A stretch of 64,000 nucleotides of DNA from Microbacterium sp. SSM24 (GCF_025989145.1 NZ_JAPDNQ010000001.1:558001-622000); one strand, 5' to 3'. Positions 9,801 through 17,620 are shown, numbered from the stretch's first letter. The notes: generated by a model from the letters alone, not told the origin. Numbers and translations: made by a program.

Positions 9801-9929
9801 CATCTGCGTCGCGGGCTCGGTGCGGATGCCGAGCGCATCGCCCACCACGACGCCGAGTCCGAGGCCGAGAGCGACCAGCACGACCGAAGTGACGACAGCG
9901 AGAACGCCTCGCCGTGTCGCCATCGTCAT
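6900..9929 (-). CDS. Large membrane protein with glycosidase-like ectodomain and C-terminal multi-TM domain
   Basis: 1009 residues. An N-terminal signal anchor (about 8-30) precedes a large extracytoplasmic region of about 650 residues. The region around 60-140 resembles the small beta-alpha domain that precedes the TIM barrel in GH20, GH67 and GH84-like enzymes (RIEAASESGAVRGIYDL). The next region has barrel-like blocks: LPFRMVDMGAVG, ILIRIGEAGQVYDVEGW and IEGVWVWTQDGGPW, the last recalling alpha-glucuronidase-type enzymes. The C-terminal 300 residues form about seven hydrophobic helices ending in a basic tail. A glycoside hydrolase fused to a polytopic membrane domain is unusual. Catalytic residues and substrate cannot be assigned, and the family placement is inference. 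The promoter region TAACTTAGTGCA abuts the ATG. Confidence 0.6.
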   Translation of the reverse strand: MTMATRRGVLAVVTSVVLVALGLGLGVVVGDALGIRTEPATQMEPAAPTAPDLGAPAPAPRWTTVDAPEGVRYDAAIDSLLEATADAAEREGETSLTVVAGEGDDADDTYLLTGTPTGLRIEAASESGAVRGIYDLANQVRTAQPVAENLGEEITSRLPFRMVDMGAVGVEPDPAAWEPGTNYSHASEAFAQVLLPEAPYIDEAALAEAFSDFDEFVRHSLANGYNAVAFPGFVEFVAFEDVVEGEVYASEDEHRAQALALRDAFGPFWQHADDLGMDVFLRTDMLTLTTPLEDYLVDTFGSLDTENPELWEVYAAGLDELYAAEPALDGILIRIGEAGQVYDVEGWDYYSQLAVRTPAAVRAMLTTLSAQAEATDREVIFRTWSVGVGAVGDMHTNPESYEEVLGGIDSPALIVSTKYTLGDFYSWLPLNDTLEQGQQRRIVEFQSRREFENFGSFPNDLGREYQYALQTLLAANPNIEGVWVWTQDGGPWRAGPMTLYLKAGFWQLYELDTVVAAALARDPETDVADVTAGWARQWFSDDPETVSAIVQAMDLSRDAIEQGMYIEAFADQRVFAIGLEPPPMMWIFEWDILTGDSAVLDVLYAISRDATDGDIESVIAGGREAVETVEAMRDAVAGTDAATWRDPAMRDAFVGTLDYELDVLRLLGAYRAMILHQGQWHDTLSPEAHARWDADRVEYEALAAAHLETYEGNIDYPAFNLTAAQLGVERAERDLAMAWIARVLLLLAAAWVVIGMLAARTRLVRRPGAAAARASWIASVRPWRARESTLGMLDLDRWLLLIVPAALLVATRAVQTSFLSWAHLAVVFAGWAIFALVVRLFVRRRSPWPVIAAVGGVVVLRCIVTLVALSFSGPGGYWFAFWTEPVFRTLYIAVAFALFVWVFVAGGWALSAQVGARRATGYVLAAIGAALAIPAAVIGAIGLETALSLWNDQMGLLPWGLARILGITTYLEIPPETPWIAAAVGVVLFVAGLLLALPWRRRAAASVPA

Positions 9930-10007
9930 TGCACTAAGTTACCGCCCCGCGACCAGTGCTTCTGACCGATCTCCGCCTGGCGGATCGATGGTTCCGGGAT
10001 GCCTCGA

Positions 10008-11429
10008 TCAGCCTCCGCCGAGCGTGCCGCGGACGAGCCCGGCACTCGCGAGTGCGTCGGCCGCGAGCCTGCGCTTCAGCTCGATCGACTGTCCGATCTC
10101 CTGGGCGAGCAGCGGGCGCGAGCGGACCAGTTCGTCGACGGTTGCGAGGGGAACGACGAGCACCGTGAGCACGTCGGCCGCGATCGCCGTCGTGAGGGTC
10201 CTCTCCCGGGTGAGCGCGGTCTGCCCGACGTAGTCGCCCGGCTCCGCGGTGGCGAACTCGATCCGGCCGCCGTCGACCTCGACCGCGAGTCGCACGCGGC
10301 CCTCGACGATGAAGCGGATGTCGTGCGGCATCACGCCCTCCGGCTGGACGATCTCGCCCAGACCGTACCGCTCGAGGCGCGACGTCGAGATGACGAGCTC
10401 GCGCTCCGTGTCGCCCAGGTGGAGCGTGGGGCCGACGACCTCGATCGCCTGATCGAGCCTCCCCGGCTCGGCGATGGGATCGGACGCGTCGCCGTCGAGG
10501 GCGAGGCCACGGCGCCGCGCCGCGTACCAGAGCCAGGCGAGGTAGAGGCTGAGCGCCTGCGGCGCGTGCTCGGGCCCGCTGATCGGAAGGCTCACCGCGT
10601 ACTTGCCCGATCCCGCGTACTCGGCGCTCGCACGTTCGTCCCGCACCCGCATCGGGAGCGAGTCCGCCACCTCGACCAGCAGGGCGATCACCTCGTGCGG
10701 CGGGTCGTCGGTCGTGAACGCCACCGACGTGGTCACGTGATGCGGTCCGGCAGGCTGGCTCAGATTCGTGAAGGACGCCCCCGACAGGGTCGAGTTCGGG
10801 ATGATCTGGATGCCCGACCCGGTGTCGATGTGCACGGCTCGCCAGTTCACCTCGATCACGCGGCCCTGCACGCCCGCGGCATCCAGCCAGTCGCCGATCT
10901 TGAAGGGCTGCTCGAACAGGAGGAGGAGCCCCGAGATCACGCCGCCGACGGCGTTCTGCAGGGCGAGGCCGATCACGATCGACGTCACCCCGAGCGCAGC
11001 GATCAGTCCCGCGACATCCGCCTCCCACACCCATTGGAACAGCAGCGCGAGTCCGACGACCACGAGGATGAGCCGCGCGAGCTCGACGAAGATCGAGGGG
11101 ATGCGCTCCTGCCAGCTGCCCGCCTTCGCGTTGGCGAAGAGTGCGACGTTGAAGGCGGACAGCACGAGGAGGATCAGGAGGAACCCCAGCACGGTCGCGA
11201 CCACCCGCGCCCATACCTGGTCGGCATCCGACTGGAAGGCGAAGACCAGGAGGGCGAACAGCGCGGCCACGGGAACGATCCAGTTGCGCAGCAGCCGCAC
11301 CGGACCGGCGGCGGGATTGCCGCGCCGAGTGAGCGCGCCGAGGATCTCGGTGAGGATCACCAGCGCGACCGGAACGGCGATCGCGATCGCGATCGCCCAG
11401 CCGAGCCAGCCGTCCTGGAACGGATCCAT
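10008..11429 (-). CDS. MscS-family mechanosensitive channel with C-terminal cyclic-nucleotide-binding domain
   Basis: 473 residues. About four transmembrane helices occupy residues 10-150, followed by the MscS pore/beta signature GLALQNAVGGVISG (154-167) and FEQPFKIGDW, then the PNS motif (211-213) of the upper vestibule. The last 110 residues form a Crp-like cNMP-binding domain (FIVEGRVRLAVEVDGG, then PGDYVGQ). The phosphate-binding segment reads RTLTTAIAA, so its arginine is not in the canonical place and ligand binding is uncertain. This is the architecture of bacterial CNG channels within the MscS superfamily. It begins 2 bases after the stop of a cyclase-like gene, so the two are almost certainly co-translated; mycobacteria have a similar pair (Rv2435c-Rv2434c, from memory). 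Confidence 0.88.
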   Translation of the reverse strand: MDPFQDGWLGWAIAIAIAVPVALVILTEILGALTRRGNPAAGPVRLLRNWIVPVAALFALLVFAFQSDADQVWARVVATVLGFLLILLVLSAFNVALFANAKAGSWQERIPSIFVELARLILVVVGLALLFQWVWEADVAGLIAALGVTSIVIGLALQNAVGGVISGLLLLFEQPFKIGDWLDAAGVQGRVIEVNWRAVHIDTGSGIQIIPNSTLSGASFTNLSQPAGPHHVTTSVAFTTDDPPHEVIALLVEVADSLPMRVRDERASAEYAGSGKYAVSLPISGPEHAPQALSLYLAWLWYAARRRGLALDGDASDPIAEPGRLDQAIEVVGPTLHLGDTERELVISTSRLERYGLGEIVQPEGVMPHDIRFIVEGRVRLAVEVDGGRIEFATAEPGDYVGQTALTRERTLTTAIAADVLTVLVVPLATVDELVRSRPLLAQEIGQSIELKRRLAADALASAGLVRGTLGGG

Positions 11430-11431
11430 GA

Positions 11432-13642
11432 CTACTCGATCCTCCACACGTCCTGCGGGGTGCCACGCAACTCGACGGTTCCCGCCGCCGTGAACGTCAC
11501 GCTGTCCTGCAGTCGGTCGCGCACCGCCTGGCTCACGTAGATGCCGGGCTGCCCGGTCACGCTGCGCACGCGGTAGGCCAGGCTGACGGCATCGCCCCAC
11601 AGGTCGTAGGCGAGGCTCGTCCGCGCGACCAGGCCGCTCGTGACCGTGCCGGTGTCGACGCCGGCGCGGATGTCGAGCTCGGTGCCGTTCTGCGAGTTGA
11701 ACCGCTCCACGACCACGCGCATCTCGCGCGCGAAGTCGACCGCGCGGCGCACGTTGTCCACGCGCGGAACGATCAGGCCCGAGCTCGCGAGGTAGCCGCC
11801 GCGCAGCGTCCTCACCTTCTCGACACCGGCCTTCTGTGCGGCCTCGTCGAAGCCTCGCATGAGCGCGTTGAGCTGCGACGTCTCGCTCTCGCCGGAGAGC
11901 TCCTCGGAGTACTCCTCGAAGCCGACGAGCTCGGCGAAGACCACCGAGACGTTGTCGTGCTCCTCCGAGATCGTCTCCTCGCCCTCCCGGTAGCGCTTGG
12001 CCACCGTTTCGGGCATGAGCGTGAGCATGAGCTTCTGGTTCTCTACCTGCTGCGCGTCGATGAGGTCCTGCTTGATCCGCAGGCTCGACGCCATGTCGTT
12101 GAAGGCCGCCCCGAGGTCGCCGATCTCGTCGCGCGAGCCGATCGGCACCTGCACGGCGAGGTCTCCCCCCGCGACGCGTCGCACCGCGTCGACGAGCTTG
12201 CGGATCGGGCGCGTGAACACCTGCGCGAGCAGAAGCGAGAGCACGCTGACCGCGAGCACGATCCCCAGGAGCGACAGGACGAGCGTGCGGGTGAAGTCCG
12301 CGACGGGAGCGAAGGCCTCGGCGGTGGTGATCCGCGCGACCGCGACCCAGTTGAGGCCCTCGACCTCGACCGGAGTGTAGGCGGCGATGCTCTCGTCCCC
12401 GAGGTACGAGGTCGAGATGCCCGATCCGGTGCGACCCTTCAGCGCCTCGATCACGGGTGTCGTATTGATGGGCTGGAGGAGCACCGTGCCGCCCACGGCC
12501 ACCACTCGCTCGGCGACGGCCGGCGGGGTGCCCGCCGAGACGGCCTTCTCGGCGTACTGGTCCGGGTGCTCGACGAGCTCGCGCGAGATGCTGCGCATCA
12601 GCTGGTCTTGACCGACGACGTAGACCTCGCCGGTATCGCCGAGGCCCTGCTCCTTCCACTGCTGGTCGCCGGTCATCGCATCGTTGATCGTGTCGAGCGG
12701 GATCTGTGCCGCGAGCACACCGGTGATGGTCGAGTCGTTGCCGATCGGCGACACCACCCACATCGTGGGGACGTTCAGCGACGGGATCCAGCGTTCGAAG
12801 TCGGTGGTCTCCACGACGTTGACACTGTTCGTCGCGACGACCGTACGGTAGGCGTCGGCCAGCAGCGAATCCTTGTACGGCCCGTCGAGCACATTGCTGC
12901 CGAGGTCCACGCCCTTGTAGGCCGAATAGACCACGTCGCCGTCGAGGTTGAGCATCAGCAGGTCTTCGTAGCCGACCTGCGAGACCAGCCGAGTGAGGTA
13001 GTCCCCGTATTGCGCCGCGGCGGCGGAGTACGGAGTGCCGTCGCCCCCGTCGTTCGTCGCGAGAGCCTCCTCGAAGTCCGCGAACTGCGCCGTGTAGTGA
13101 TACTGCGCCCACTTGCCGGCGTTCGACTCGGGGATGAATGCGGTGGAGCTGTACGCATCCCCCGTTCTCGCCTCGAGCTCGGGGTTGAAGGTGTCGGCGT
13201 AGTACGCCTCGAGCTCGGCCTCCTGGGCAGGCGTGAGCTCCCGGTTCTGGAGGTCGTCCCACCCCGCGTTGAGCAGCCTGGAGGCCGTCTGCGCACTGAG
13301 GTTCCGCGAATCGAGGGCGACGCCCTTCTGCACGCCTTCGAGCGTGTGCTCCAGCTCGTGCACCCGCAGCTCGCGGATCGTGGTCAACTGGTCGATCGCG
13401 GACGCCTGCAGCGACTCGCGCCCGTTGATGTACCCGATGACGCCCACGATCACCGATGAGATGAGGCTCACCGAGAGCAGCATGATGAGAAGCTTCGACT
13501 GGATGCTCAGGCCCGCGCGCCGACGTCTGCGGTCGGCTTTCGGAGCGGACTTCGCGGCTTCCCGCTCGATCTCGTGCTCTCGCAGGCGCTCGGCCTCGGT
13601 GATGGGCGTGTGCTGTGGCGCACTGTCCGTCGTCGCGCTCAC
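11432..13642 (-). CDS. Membrane sensor with HAMP and degenerate class III adenylate/guanylate cyclase domain
   Basis: 736 residues: cytoplasmic basic start, TM1 at about 48-72, a Cache-like extracytoplasmic sensor (about 75-450), TM2 at about 451-476, HAMP (about 475-525, RPIRKLVDAVRRVAGGDL) and a cyclase homology domain (about 560-735). Several catalytic positions look altered: the first metal Asp is Glu571 (VVFAELVGF), the second metal Asp of the GD pair is Gly615 (RTLRGGYLA), and the transition-state Asn is Ser687 (DAVSLAYRV), with Arg691 kept. Activity is therefore doubtful; it may instead bind nucleotide or act as a sensor subunit. It is directly upstream of the cNMP-binding MscS channel. 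Confidence 0.88.
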   Translation of the reverse strand: MSATTDSAPQHTPITEAERLREHEIEREAAKSAPKADRRRRRAGLSIQSKLLIMLLSVSLISSVIVGVIGYINGRESLQASAIDQLTTIRELRVHELEHTLEGVQKGVALDSRNLSAQTASRLLNAGWDDLQNRELTPAQEAELEAYYADTFNPELEARTGDAYSSTAFIPESNAGKWAQYHYTAQFADFEEALATNDGGDGTPYSAAAAQYGDYLTRLVSQVGYEDLLMLNLDGDVVYSAYKGVDLGSNVLDGPYKDSLLADAYRTVVATNSVNVVETTDFERWIPSLNVPTMWVVSPIGNDSTITGVLAAQIPLDTINDAMTGDQQWKEQGLGDTGEVYVVGQDQLMRSISRELVEHPDQYAEKAVSAGTPPAVAERVVAVGGTVLLQPINTTPVIEALKGRTGSGISTSYLGDESIAAYTPVEVEGLNWVAVARITTAEAFAPVADFTRTLVLSLLGIVLAVSVLSLLLAQVFTRPIRKLVDAVRRVAGGDLAVQVPIGSRDEIGDLGAAFNDMASSLRIKQDLIDAQQVENQKLMLTLMPETVAKRYREGEETISEEHDNVSVVFAELVGFEEYSEELSGESETSQLNALMRGFDEAAQKAGVEKVRTLRGGYLASSGLIVPRVDNVRRAVDFAREMRVVVERFNSQNGTELDIRAGVDTGTVTSGLVARTSLAYDLWGDAVSLAYRVRSVTGQPGIYVSQAVRDRLQDSVTFTAAGTVELRGTPQDVWRIE

Positions 13643-13756
13643 GCGTTAAGACCCCCCGGTCGACTTGCTCGTCACTCTAGCCACTCCCGAAACACTCGGG
13701 CAAGGAACGATCCGAGCACGCGCTTCGCCTCAGTCCGCCCCGCTCCTGTCCGACGG

Positions 13757-14554
13757 TCAGCTGCTCTTGCGCATCGCCCGGATGCCGGCCCACAGGCCGA
13801 GCGCCGCGAGCACGAGGGCGGCGATCCAGCCCCACAGCACCTCGATCGCGCCGAGGTCGCCCGCGAACAGGGCACGCTCGGCCTGCACGACCCAGTTGAC
13901 CGGGTTCACGGCCGCGACCGCGCGCATCCAGGCGGGTCCGTCGTCGAGCGGCAGGAGCATCCCCGACAGGATCAGGAGCGGGAAGATCAGCGTCTGCTGC
14001 ACGCCCCAGAACAGCCACTCGCGGTCCTTGGTCTTGAGCGCCAGCGTGTAGGACAGCGAGCCCAGCCCGACGCCGAACACGGCCAGCAGCGCGAGTCCGA
14101 TCACGAGACCCGGCACGTTGATCGTGAAGCCGAAGGGCCACGCGATCAGCACGATGAGGAGGGCCTGCACGACGATCGGCGCGATCTCCTTCAGCGCGCG
14201 GCCGACCAGGAGCGACGATCGCGCGAGCGGCGCGACGAGCGTGCGCTCGTGGGAGCCCGTCATCATCTCGTACTGCAGGTTCGAGCCGGTCGCGCCGGTG
14301 CCGAACAGCACGATCATCACGAGCACGCCGGGCACGAACCACTGCAGCGTCTCCCCCACCGGCGCGCCGGACGAGCCGATCAGCAGCGGTGCGAACAGCC
14401 CGAGGAAGACGAGCGGCTGCACGAGGCTGAAGATCAGCGTGAACGGGTCGCGGACGACCGGCTTGAGCTCGCGCGTGAGCACGTTCCAGGTGTCGCGTGC
14501 CGGGTTGGCGCGCACGACCGTATCAGGCCGCGCATCGGTCTGTTCGATGGTCAT
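13757..14554 (-). CDS. ABC-2 type exporter permease (DrrB-like)
   Basis: 265 residues with six hydrophobic helices and the ABC-2 permease pattern of the daunorubicin (DrrB) group: an N-terminal amphipathic stretch, TRELKPVVRDPFTLIFSLVQ, then a TM2 region with FVPGVLVMIVLFG. It would form the membrane half of an exporter with the ATPase encoded just upstream; its ATG overlaps that gene's stop as ATGA. The substrate (drug, lipid or peptide) cannot be told from the sequence. The operon is divergent from a WYL regulator that may control it. Confidence 0.9.
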   Translation of the reverse strand: MTIEQTDARPDTVVRANPARDTWNVLTRELKPVVRDPFTLIFSLVQPLVFLGLFAPLLIGSSGAPVGETLQWFVPGVLVMIVLFGTGATGSNLQYEMMTGSHERTLVAPLARSSLLVGRALKEIAPIVVQALLIVLIAWPFGFTINVPGLVIGLALLAVFGVGLGSLSYTLALKTKDREWLFWGVQQTLIFPLLILSGMLLPLDDGPAWMRAVAAVNPVNWVVQAERALFAGDLGAIEVLWGWIAALVLAALGLWAGIRAMRKSS

Positions 14555-15654
14555 CGCTGTGCTCCCGTCTTCGCCGCCTCGGCGGTGGGTGAATCGGATG
14601 CCGCGGGCGCGGCCGCCGGATCGAGTGGGCGCGCAGCGCCCTTATCGAGATCATCCGTCTCGTTCGTCGACTCTTCGTCCGACCCCTCGCCCGCCTCGCG
14701 GAGGGTGCGGCCGGTGAGCGCGAGGAAGACGTCGTCGAGGGTCGGCGGGACGCCGGTCGCACGGGTTACCTGGATCCCGGCCGCGTCGAGCGCCCGCACC
14801 GCGGCCGGCAGCAGGGCGTCGCCGTCGGGGGCCGTGAGACTGACGTCGACGTCGCCCTCGCGCCGCACCTCGCGATCGGTGAGGCCCTGCACGACGGAGA
14901 CGGCGGCCGCGGCATCCGCCGGCGAAGCGAAACCGAGCGTGAGCAGGTCTCCGGCGAGATCGGCCTTGAGCCGAGAGGCCGTGTCGTCGGCGATGACCCG
15001 CCCCTTGTCCATGACCATGACGCGCTCCGCGTAGCGGTCGGCTTCTTCGAGGTAGTGCGTCGTGAGGAACACCGTCGTGCCGTAGGTGGCGCGCAGATCG
15101 AGGATGTGCTGCCACAGGTTCGCGCGGCTCTGCGGATCGAGTCCGGTCGAGGGTTCGTCGAGGAAGATGAGCGGCGGCGCGTGCATGAGCCCGAGCGCGA
15201 CGTCGAGCCGCCGCTTCTGGCCGCCCGACAGCTGCTGCACCGAACGGGTCGCGAAGCCCGACAGGTCGAGCGACTCGATGAGCTCGTCGGCCCGCGAGCG
15301 CGATGCCGCCTTGGACATGCCGTAGAACGCGCCCTGGCTCAGCAGCTCGTCGCGGGCGCGCTGCGAGAAGCTGCCGCTCGTGAGCTGACCGACGTAGCCG
15401 ATGCGCGCGCGCACGTCTGAGGGCTGCCGCAGGATGTCGAAGCCGACCACGCGGGCCGTGCCCGAGGTCGGCGGGATGAGGGTGGTGAGCATGCGCAGGC
15501 TGGTCGATTTGCCTGCGCCGTTGGGTCCCAGGAACGCGACGAGCTCGCCGCGCTGCACCTGGAACGTGAGGTCGGTGACCGCCTCGACGGTCTTCTTCTT
15601 GACGGAGAAACGCTTGGTCAGTCCCTGCGCCTCGATGATCGGTTCATTCGCCAT
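14551..15654 (-). CDS. ABC exporter ATPase (DrrA-like)
   Basis: 367 residues. Walker A GPNGAGKS at 43-50, signature LSGGQ at 142-146, Walker B PLIFLDEP at 161-168, then the H-loop LTTHYLEE. After the nucleotide-binding domain a C-terminal domain of about 110 residues with the PPTLDDVFLALTGR motif marks the DrrA/daunorubicin-resistance subfamily. The last 45 residues are a Pro/Ala/acidic tail without known function. Start: ATG at 15654, facing the WYL regulator with a 61-bp shared promoter region. Confidence 0.93.
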   Translation of the reverse strand: MANEPIIEAQGLTKRFSVKKKTVEAVTDLTFQVQRGELVAFLGPNGAGKSTSLRMLTTLIPPTSGTARVVGFDILRQPSDVRARIGYVGQLTSGSFSQRARDELLSQGAFYGMSKAASRSRADELIESLDLSGFATRSVQQLSGGQKRRLDVALGLMHAPPLIFLDEPSTGLDPQSRANLWQHILDLRATYGTTVFLTTHYLEEADRYAERVMVMDKGRVIADDTASRLKADLAGDLLTLGFASPADAAAAVSVVQGLTDREVRREGDVDVSLTAPDGDALLPAAVRALDAAGIQVTRATGVPPTLDDVFLALTGRTLREAGEGSDEESTNETDDLDKGAARPLDPAAAPAASDSPTAEAAKTGAQR

Positions 15655-15715
15655 GCAGCAAGGCTAGAAACGATTGCGGACAGATTCGGTCCGCGATCTG
15701 TGGGAATCTTCTCGC

Positions 15716-16735
15716 ATGTCCGATACGACCACGCGAGCGCTGTCGCTGCTCAATCTGCTGCAGACCCACCGCCACTGGCCGGGGTCCGAGCTCGCCGACC
15801 GCCTCGGCGTGACCGAGCGCACGGTACGGCGCGACGTGGAGCGGCTGCGCGAGCTCGGCTACCGCATCGAGTCCATCTCGGGTTCGGCGGGCGGCTACCG
15901 CCTCGAAGCCGGCAGCGCCGTGCCTCCCCTGCTGCTCACCGACGAGGAGGCGGTGGCGATGGCGATCGGGCTGCGGGTCGCGGCATCCCAGCGTCTCGTC
16001 TCCGGCCCCGAGACCACCATCACGGCCCTCGCGAAGCTCGAGCAGGTGCTGCCGGCGCCCCTGCGGCGGCGCGTCAACGCGCTCGCCGAGACCGTGCAGC
16101 CGGCGGGTCTCAACGCGGGGGCGGCAGTGTCGAGCGACGTGCTCGGCGAGCTCGCCCTGGCCTGTCGCGACCACGAGCGCGTCCGGTTCACGTACACCGC
16201 GGCATCCGGCGATGTCACCGTGCGGCGCGTCGAGCCGCACTCCCTCGCCCCCGCCGATCGCCACTGGTACCTGCTGTGCTGGGACGTCGAGAAAGAGGAT
16301 TGGCGCACCTTCCGGGTCGACCGGCTCACCGGCGTCGAGCACACGCGCGTGCTGTTCGAGCCGCGACCGCTGACCGCCGAGGAGGTCGAGGAGTTCATCT
16401 TCGTCGCACGATCGTGGGTGCGGCAGGCGGTCGAAGCGGATGCCGTGATGGACCTCCCTCTCGATGCGATGCGCGAGCTCTTCGGGCAGTGGGGGCAGGG
16501 CGCGTCGGACGAGGGCGACGGACGCACCCGGTGGCCGGTCGGCGGCGCGGACTTCCGCGAGACCATGTACGGGCTGACGTGGATCCCGGCCGGAGTCGAA
16601 TACACCACCGACCTCGCGGCGCCCGCGCGCGACGAACTGCGCGAAGTGCTGGAGCGGATGCTGCGAGCGCTCGACGCTCCCCCGCCCGAGGTTCCGCCCG
16701 AGCGTGCCGCCGAGAGGGCGCGCGTCCCGCGGTAG
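15716..16735 (+). CDS. HTH and WYL domain transcriptional regulator (YafY/DeoR-type)
   Basis: 339 residues. An N-terminal winged helix (residues 5-60, with LADRLGVTERTVRRDVERL) is followed by a WYL effector domain: RVRFTYTAASGDVTVRRVEP, then HWYLLCWDVEKEDWRTFRVDRL. A WCX-like C-terminal domain and a Pro/Glu/Arg tail end the protein. The ATG at 15716 is chosen over 15674 because the HTH begins there; GAATCT about 10 bases upstream resembles a -10 box, suggesting a leaderless message. The divergent arrangement with the DrrAB-like exporter suggests local control, by analogy only. Confidence 0.9.
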   Translation: MSDTTTRALSLLNLLQTHRHWPGSELADRLGVTERTVRRDVERLRELGYRIESISGSAGGYRLEAGSAVPPLLLTDEEAVAMAIGLRVAASQRLVSGPETTITALAKLEQVLPAPLRRRVNALAETVQPAGLNAGAAVSSDVLGELALACRDHERVRFTYTAASGDVTVRRVEPHSLAPADRHWYLLCWDVEKEDWRTFRVDRLTGVEHTRVLFEPRPLTAEEVEEFIFVARSWVRQAVEADAVMDLPLDAMRELFGQWGQGASDEGDGRTRWPVGGADFRETMYGLTWIPAGVEYTTDLAAPARDELREVLERMLRALDAPPPEVPPERAAERARVPR

Positions 16736-16740
16736 GTCGC

Positions 16741-16825
16741 GCGCGGCATCCGTCCTCGCCGACGCGCGGCACTCGTCCTCGCCGACGCGCGGCATCCGTC
16801 TCGCCGACGCGCGGCACTTTCCTGC
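16741..16825. repeat. Short tandem repeat, four units of 22-23 bp
   Basis: Units starting with GCGCGGCA at 16741, 16764, 16787 and 16809 alternate between ...TCCGTCCTCGCCGAC and ...CTCGTCCTCGCCGAC endings. The array sits in the 196-bp spacer between the WYL regulator and the UPF0303 gene, just upstream of the latter's promoter. The alternation suggests duplication of a two-unit block. Confidence 0.8.
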
Positions 16826-16931
16826 ATGCGCTGCACATCGCGTTGCAGCGTTCGCCGGAAACTGCAGCGCTCGCGTCGATCGCACGGACGGTCTCTCGAC
16901 CTCTGACACCGCGCGGCGATACCGTCGTCCC

Positions 16932-17411
16932 ATGAGCGAAGACGCCCGCGACACCCTGGCCCGCGTCGAGCGCGAGGAGGCCGAGCTGGTGCTCCCGCGC
17001 TTCGATGTGACGGATGCCTGGACCCTCGGATCCCGGATGCGCGACGCCGCGGCATCCGCTCGCCTGCCGATCGTGATCGGCATCACCCTCGGTGAGGCGC
17101 GCGTCTTCCACGCCGCGCTGCCGGGATCGAGCGCCGACAACGACGCCTGGCTCGACCGCAAGACCCGCGTGGCGCGCCGGTACGGGCGGTCGTCGTACGG
17201 TGTCGGCCTGTCGTTCCGCGCCGTCGGCAAGGACTTCGATACCGATGCGCGACTCGATCCGATGCACTACGCCGCGCACGGCGGGGTGTTCCCCCTCACT
17301 GTTGCCGGGGTCGGCGTCGTCGGCACGGTCGGGGTCTCGGGGCTGCCGCAGGCCGATGACCACGCTTTCGTCGTCGAGCGTCTGCGGGCGTACCTCGACG
17401 GGCTCGATTGA
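16932..17411 (+). CDS. UPF0303/heme-degrading-domain (HbpS/GlcG-like) family protein
   Basis: 159 residues matching the UPF0303 family of small cytosolic proteins with the GlcG/HbpS fold: a DAWTLGSRMRDAA start, the central FHAALPGSSADNDAWLDRK with RRYGRSSYGVGL, and HGGVFPLTV...VGVSGLPQADDHAFV at the C-terminus. The last block is the family signature. Related proteins are annotated as heme-degrading or heme-interacting, but biochemical support is thin. The ATG at 16932 is preceded by ATACCGTCGTCCC, a plausible -10 box for a leaderless transcript; no Shine-Dalgarno is present. Confidence 0.88.
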   Translation: MSEDARDTLARVEREEAELVLPRFDVTDAWTLGSRMRDAAASARLPIVIGITLGEARVFHAALPGSSADNDAWLDRKTRVARRYGRSSYGVGLSFRAVGKDFDTDARLDPMHYAAHGGVFPLTVAGVGVVGTVGVSGLPQADDHAFVVERLRAYLDGLD

Positions 17412-17461
17412 GCGCCCTCCGTCACGTCGAGACTCACAGCGAAACCTCGGTTAACCGTCGT

Positions 17462-17489
17462 TTGCATCGGCGCGGATCGGGGCTAGTTT
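17462..17489 (+). promoter_or_regulatory. Candidate sigma-70-type promoter for the tRNA-like gene
   Basis: TTGCAT (17462-17467) and TAGTTT (17484-17489) are separated by 16 bases and lie 8 bases before the first base of the tRNA-like cloverleaf. The AT-rich pair stands out against the local GC-rich background. Confidence 0.55.
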
Positions 17490-17497
17490 TGCCTCAT

Positions 17498-17572
17498 CGC
17501 GGCGATCCGGGCGGTCCCGGGCACCGGCTCATACCGGAAGCGTTGCGGGTTCGACTCCCGCCGTCGCGTCCA
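17498..17572 (+). tRNA. tRNA-like gene, apparent CAT anticodon, atypical anticodon arm
   Basis: 75 bases fold as a cloverleaf. The acceptor stem CGCGGCG (17498-17504) pairs with CGTCGCG (17562-17568) with one G-U pair. The T arm GCGGGTTCGACTCCCGC (17545-17561) is canonical, and a CCA end is encoded after a T discriminator. The D arm has a 4-bp stem and a 6-base loop with GG. The anticodon arm is odd: the stem is only CCGG/CCGG and the loop CTCATA has six bases, so the CAT anticodon lacks one 3' loop base compared with normal Met tRNAs. It may be a degenerate or pseudo tRNA-Met, or a specialised RNA. A promoter is present upstream. Confidence 0.55.
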
Positions 17573-17620
17573 CTTCAGACAGCGCGCCGATCGACCGGCG
17601 CCCGACCAGCACCGAGAACG

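Noticed and set aside
6810..9965. A 1051-residue plus-strand frame opposite the glycosidase-like gene
   Set aside because: The minus-strand protein has signal and membrane helices and sensible motifs; the plus frame is low-complexity.
11432..13642. Plain active adenylate cyclase
   Set aside because: Key metal and transition-state positions are substituted, so I describe it as degenerate.
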